Source: Thermomicrobiaceae bacterium (GTDB lineage: Bacteria; Chloroflexota; Chloroflexia; Thermomicrobiales; Thermomicrobiaceae). From it: a stretch of DNA of 9,647 nt. The stretch covers positions 1 to 9,647 of the forward strand of contig SKTL01000356.1 in NCBI GenBank assembly GCA_007122555.1, read 5' to 3'. The notes under the pieces were generated by a model. The model was not told the origin of the DNA. It saw only the letters and a program-made list of their open reading frames with translations, and did no database searches. Made by a program: the position numbers and the translations under genes. Positions 6,285 to 9,647 of this stretch are shown here, one piece after another; positions within the stretch are counted from its first letter, which is position 1; each line of letters starts with the position of its first letter.

Positions 6285-7141
6285 ACGCCGCCTTCATACT
6301 GAGGGTCTGTTGACTCTTGAGTCGATTGGCGGCGTCGGCCGGGACGTTCTGATCGATCACGATGATCGATCTTGAGAAGTGCGCGCAAGACTCGACGGAG
6401 TCGCTCCTGATCGAGGTTGCGAACGAGCCGGCCCGCACTGTGCGCGACGGAGATCTGCCCGGTCTCTTCGGAGACGATAATCACTATCGCATCGGACTCT
6501 TCGGTAATTCCGATAGCCGCCCGGTGTCTGGTGCCCAGCTGGCCTCCAGTCGCGACGTTGTCACTGAGCGGCAGCACGCACGATGCCGCCAGCACCCGGT
6601 CCTCGCGGATAATCACCGCGCCGTCATGAAGCGGCGTGTTCGGGTAGAAAATGCTGATCAGCAACTGCCGGGTAACGAGCGCGTTCAACTGAACGCCACG
6701 GTCGACATAATCTTGCAATCCGGTCTCGCGCTCGATGACCATCAGCCCCCCAAATCGCAGCCTGGAAAGTTGAGCAGATGCCCGGGTGATCTCTTCGACG
6801 GCTCGCTCAAGCTGCGACACCTGGCGCGAGCCGCCGAACATGTCCGGCACCGTGCGGCCCAGCTGTTCCAGTCCTCGCCGGAGTTCCGGCTGGAAAATGA
6901 TCGGAACCGCGATGATCAGCGCCGGCAATGCGTGGCCGAGAATCCAGTTTAGCGCGCTCAGATTCAGTATGTTGGCCACACCAACAACCGCAATGATCAG
7001 TATGGCCAGGCCCCGGATAAGCTGCGTGGCGCGATTGCCCCGAGCTATCCAGAGGACTGCGAATATAATGAGACCGACTGCTGCGATATCGACCAGTGCT
7101 CGCAGATCCAGCCGGGTAAATATCCAGGGGAGATCTGGCAT
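6281..7141 (-). CDS. cdaA: Diadenylate cyclase CdaA (c-di-AMP synthase)
   Basis: This 286-residue enzyme joins two ATP molecules into cyclic di-AMP, a second messenger for potassium, osmotic and cell-wall balance. Three hydrophobic segments lie in the first 85 residues (about 15-33, 41-60 and 66-83), followed by a linker helix and the DAC domain (about 110-250). The catalytic DGA motif is D173-G174-A175 in LHDGAVII, and the RHR motif is R205-H206-R207 in GTRHRAAIGITEES; VSEETG (223-228) is also typical, so activity is expected. The C-terminus is a basic, disordered tail. The ATG has AGGA seven bases upstream. An extended -10 promoter candidate lies about 47 bases upstream. cdaR overlaps it downstream. 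Confidence 0.96.
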   Translation of the reverse strand: MPDLPWIFTRLDLRALVDIAAVGLIIFAVLWIARGNRATQLIRGLAILIIAVVGVANILNLSALNWILGHALPALIIAVPIIFQPELRRGLEQLGRTVPDMFGGSRQVSQLERAVEEITRASAQLSRLRFGGLMVIERETGLQDYVDRGVQLNALVTRQLLISIFYPNTPLHDGAVIIREDRVLAASCVLPLSDNVATGGQLGTRHRAAIGITEESDAIVIIVSEETGQISVAHSAGRLVRNLDQERLRRVLRALLKIDHRDRSERPGRRRQSTQESTDPQYEGGV

Positions 7142-7160
7142 CGTGTCATCCTGAGAAAGC

Positions 7161-7198
7161 CGTGTTCACCCAGAAATGGGCATATTAATTGTAACACG
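7161..7198 (-). promoter_or_regulatory. Candidate cdaA promoter within a nested inverted repeat
   Basis: On the minus strand TACAAT (7193-7188), preceded by TGT, forms an extended -10; no good -35 is seen. Predicted initiation near 7181 gives a leader of about 40 bases. The stretch is also an inverted repeat: CGTGTT (7161-7166) against AACACG (7193-7198), with CCCA/TGGG nested inside (7169-7180), so an operator or RNA structure is possible. A weak terminator for the upstream repeat-protein gene is less likely because no T-tract follows. Confidence 0.4.
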
Positions 7199-7221
7199 CC
7201 CCCGTGAAACGACCTGATCGA

Positions 7222-9108
7222 CTAACGATTATTCGACTGTTGACGGGCGCGCGTGAGCGCGGCGATTGCAGACCGTTTGGCTTTGACTGCGTGGTCGTCG
7301 GGAGCGAGGGCAGAAAGCCGACGGTAGACGCGATCCGCTTGATTGTATTCCTGGATGGACACCAGGAGCTCACCAAGCTGGTGATAGGTCGCGGGATCGT
7401 TCGGGTCGAGCGCCAGCATCTGATGTGACGCAGCGATCGCCTCATCAAGGTCATTGTGCTTTCTGGCGATTCGGACAATCTCCCGTAACTGGCTCATCGC
7501 CTCACTGGTCCGGCCGTACTGCACATACGTTGCAACTGCGGAGTGTCGCAACCGGGTTTCGTCCGGGGAGAAGCTGATCAGCAGTCGATGCAGCTTGCTG
7601 ACTTTGTCCCAGTCGCTGGTCATCGTAGCGATTTCGATAGCGCGATGAATCGGGCGCTCCGCATCGGTGAGCCTGCCCGCCTTGTGAAAGAGCCGCCCCT
7701 GCATGACGAGCTGATCAATCGCCTGTTCGAACTTGCCGATCTTGAGACAGTTTTCAACCACCTGCGCCCGAAGCCGGATGTTACCCGGCGCCAGCCGGAT
7801 CATTGATTCAAGCGTCTCGATCGCGTTGGCGTACTCGTGCGATTCTTCCTGGCGCTTCGCGAGCGCTTCCAGCGTCGTCAATGCATCGTTTCGAGCACCG
7901 GACTGGCCCATGAGTTCGGCCTGCAGGCGAAGCACCTCAGCATCCTGATTGCCGGCCTTGATCAAGGAGTCCAGATACGCGAGAGCATCAGAGGGAGCCT
8001 GGTCTTGCTGCAACAGTCGGGCGATGGCGAGTCCAACTGTCGTCCGGTTGGCGGGCGGGTCGAAGATCTCACTGGATTCGGCAATCGACGCTACCTGTGA
8101 ATCTTCGAGAATCCGCCAGATCTCCTGCAATGCGCTGATACGTGCGCGCGGATCATTTGTCGCGAACGCCGCTCGCTCGAGACCGGTGTTCCGCAGGTAG
8201 TTCTCGACCGGTGACTCCGCCGGTGTTGTCTGAAAGAGAGCTTGAGCTTCCTGGAAGTCGCCCGCGTTCGTCGCCAGCAATCCGGCGAATAGCAGACCGC
8301 GCTGTGACGAACTGATCGCCGGGATCAGGAATTCGAGCAATCCGGTCACATGCTGATAATCGAGTTTTCCTTCTCGCAGCGCCTGACAGACGGGTCCCGC
8401 CGCCATCCACTTGGGCTCGATATCATCTGAGGCGGTCGACGCCAGGGCCGAGACCACGAGATTCTCGGGCCAGATCTTATCGGCGTCAAACTGATCCCGA
8501 AAGTTGCGGATCGTCTTGAGCGCTGCCTGCCCGTCTCCCGTTTTCAGATGAGTACGGACAAGATAGCTCAACGCGAGAGCGGATGCCGGCTCTCGCTCGA
8601 CCCAGGATTCCGCCAGCTGCACGCTTTCGTCCAGCCGGTCCGCTTCAGCAAGTAGCTCGATTGCTGCCGGGACGTAGGGAACCAGATGAGTGTCATGCTC
8701 ATCGCCGATAAGACGCTGAGCCAGCTGATACGCCTGATCAGGATCTGGTTCAATGTGCGTCTTGAGCCGGCTTAGCTCTAACTCGAAATCGTTGTGATCC
8801 AGGACCTGTTCTCGATGAATGATCGTGTCGAGCAATGTGCGAGCGTGATCGCGTCGCAGGGTAGCGACGAGAAGCTCAACTGACCGAATGTATCCAGGCA
8901 GGTATGTGGGTTCGAGCGCATTCAGGGTGAAGCTCGCGTCAAGGGCGCTCTCAAATCGCTGTTTCCTGATATCCGCGTCGGATTCGCGAACAAGCGCCTG
9001 AGCTGCTGAAGAGAGATTGCCGGCGGCGGGAAGCGGAGACCAGAATGCAACGCGGTCGAGCCTGGCTGCCTCGATGTAGTTGGGATGTCGAGTCGCAGGT
9101 GCGGTCAT
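7222..9108 (-). CDS. Large tetratricopeptide-repeat (TPR) protein, function unknown
   Basis: A 628-residue soluble helical protein with no signal peptide or membrane segment. Degenerate 34-residue helix-pair repeats run through most of it; the clearest are near the C-terminus, for example about 572-605 (Y, LGELL, YNQADRVYRRL, LAPDD), preceded by an EAIAASHQMLALDPND unit, and a middle unit with YANAIETLESMIRLAPGN. Such proteins are protein-binding scaffolds; no enzymatic domain is seen, and the partner is unknown. The ATG at 9108 is chosen for a GGAAG site eight bases upstream and because the product starts cleanly; the frame stays open to 9234, but the extra 42 residues are low-quality basic sequence. 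It lies upstream of cdaA on the same strand, with an 80-base gap. Confidence 0.85.
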   Translation of the reverse strand: MTAPATRHPNYIEAARLDRVAFWSPLPAAGNLSSAAQALVRESDADIRKQRFESALDASFTLNALEPTYLPGYIRSVELLVATLRRDHARTLLDTIIHREQVLDHNDFELELSRLKTHIEPDPDQAYQLAQRLIGDEHDTHLVPYVPAAIELLAEADRLDESVQLAESWVEREPASALALSYLVRTHLKTGDGQAALKTIRNFRDQFDADKIWPENLVVSALASTASDDIEPKWMAAGPVCQALREGKLDYQHVTGLLEFLIPAISSSQRGLLFAGLLATNAGDFQEAQALFQTTPAESPVENYLRNTGLERAAFATNDPRARISALQEIWRILEDSQVASIAESSEIFDPPANRTTVGLAIARLLQQDQAPSDALAYLDSLIKAGNQDAEVLRLQAELMGQSGARNDALTTLEALAKRQEESHEYANAIETLESMIRLAPGNIRLRAQVVENCLKIGKFEQAIDQLVMQGRLFHKAGRLTDAERPIHRAIEIATMTSDWDKVSKLHRLLISFSPDETRLRHSAVATYVQYGRTSEAMSQLREIVRIARKHNDLDEAIAASHQMLALDPNDPATYHQLGELLVSIQEYNQADRVYRRLSALAPDDHAVKAKRSAIAALTRARQQSNNR

Positions 9109-9347
9109 ATGATCATCTTCCACATCGGAAACTTCGCGCTGCCGATTTCTCTTGAAACCTGGTCCCGCGCGGCCAGCGATTGCCAGTTTCGTCATTCGTG
9201 ACGGAGCGAGCGCGACGTGTCGAACGCGCTGCATTACGTCGCTCGCATGGCAAGTATATGGGTTCCGACGCGAATCGCTTCTAGTACTGAAGTATTCATC
9301 TTGCTTGTGACGGCAGGGTTTCCGACCGTGATCGCTCGTGCAGTCTT
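9109..9347 (-). other. Intergenic region upstream of the TPR gene
   Basis: The 239 bases between the TPR start and the DnaC-like stop carry no convincing gene. A minus-strand TATACT (9258-9253) could be a -10 box for the TPR gene, but no matching -35 was found 16-18 bases upstream. Short palindromes (AGTACT near 9283-9288, GCGATTCGC on the minus strand near 9270-9278) occur without a T-tract, so no terminator is called for the ATPase gene. Confidence 0.35.
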
Positions 9348-9647
9348 CTACCGGTTCATCATGCGCGTCCGGCGAATGCGGTAGTCGCCGGCCCGAATGA
9401 ACACGGCCTGGCAGATACGCGCGTCGCTCAGCCGCGATGCAATACGACCATCCAGTTCGTCCATGTTCCGGTTGGAGGTAATAATCGTCGGTCGACGGTT
9501 GTTATAGCGGTGATTCATCAGCTGATAGAGTTTTTCACGCGCCCACGGCGTCGCGTTTTCGGTGCCGAGGTCATCGAGTACGAGAAAATCAGCGTTTCGA
9601 ACAGCCTGAAAACGGCTATCGTAGGAGCTTGGCTGATCCGGAGCAAA
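9348..9647 (-). CDS. DnaC/DnaI-like AAA+ ATPase, C-terminal part (partial)
   Basis: Reading the minus strand from the window edge gives 99 residues to a TAG stop; the start and the Walker A region lie beyond 9647. Visible are the Walker B segment FLVLDDLG (21-28), the helix block WAREKLYQLMNHRYNN (35-50), the sensor 1 strand PTIITSN (53-59) and the SRLSD arginine-finger region (71-75). These are the marks of the DnaC/DnaI family, ATPases that load the replicative helicase DnaB. The related IS21 transposition helper IstB shares this core, but the ITSN...RIASRLSDARIC run and the lack of a transposase nearby favour a replication role. Both conclusions rest on a partial sequence. Confidence 0.85.
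   Translation of the reverse strand, partial: FAPDQPSSYDSRFQAVRNADFLVLDDLGTENATPWAREKLYQLMNHRYNNRRPTIITSNRNMDELDGRIASRLSDARICQAVFIRAGDYRIRRTRMMNR

Noticed and set aside
9109..9234. A 42-residue N-terminal extension of the TPR protein
   Set aside because: Weak ribosome-binding site at the far start and no helical-repeat character; ATG 9108 is preferred, though the choice is not certain.
9348..9647. IstB helper of an IS21-type insertion sequence
   Set aside because: No transposase or terminal repeat is visible and the residues fit the DnaC/DnaI group better; a full-length sequence would decide.

Overview
The window looks like chromosomal core DNA from a bacterium of moderately high GC. The gene order tuf-rpmG-tRNA-Trp-secE-nusG-rplK-rplA-rplJ-rplL, a four-cysteine L33, a PdtaR-type ANTAR response regulator and a CdaA/YbbR pair together suggest Chloroflexota, perhaps near Thermomicrobia. 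That placement is inference from gene content and protein style; no 16S or marker comparison was possible. No mobile element, CRISPR array or clear sign of horizontal transfer was seen.

Left part (1-4172, + strand): translation and transcription genes. The 3' end of tuf (EF-Tu) is followed by rpmG (L33) and tRNA-Trp(CCA), then a probable intrinsic terminator. Next come secE and nusG, nine bases apart, then the stalk proteins rplK (L11), rplA (L1), rplJ (L10) and rplL (L7/L12). The most interesting part is the regulatory RNA between the genes. Two nearly superimposable stem-loops that resemble the L1-binding stalk of 23S rRNA lie directly against the Shine-Dalgarno sequences of rplK and of rplA. 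A third leader, before rplJ, holds an L10-leader-like domain followed by a perfect 12-bp intrinsic terminator; one segment of the domain can pair with the terminator's 5' arm. These suggest feedback on L11, L1, L10 and L12 production by L1 and by the L10-L12 complex. A terminator follows rplL, so rpoB is not next in line as it often is.

Middle (4162-4964, + strand): an extended -10 promoter, overlapping the rplL terminator tail, drives tRNA-Pro(GGG). An 81-base gap with a dyad follows, then a REC-ANTAR regulator, which is expected to act by binding RNA.

Right part (4983-9647, - strand): reading in the direction of transcription, the C-terminal part of a DnaC/DnaI-like AAA+ ATPase, a 628-residue tetratricopeptide-repeat protein of unknown role, cdaA (diadenylate cyclase making c-di-AMP) and cdaR/ybbR (its membrane-anchored partner). 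cdaA and cdaR overlap by four bases and form a c-di-AMP module. The regulator gene and cdaR converge with only 18 bases between their stop codons.
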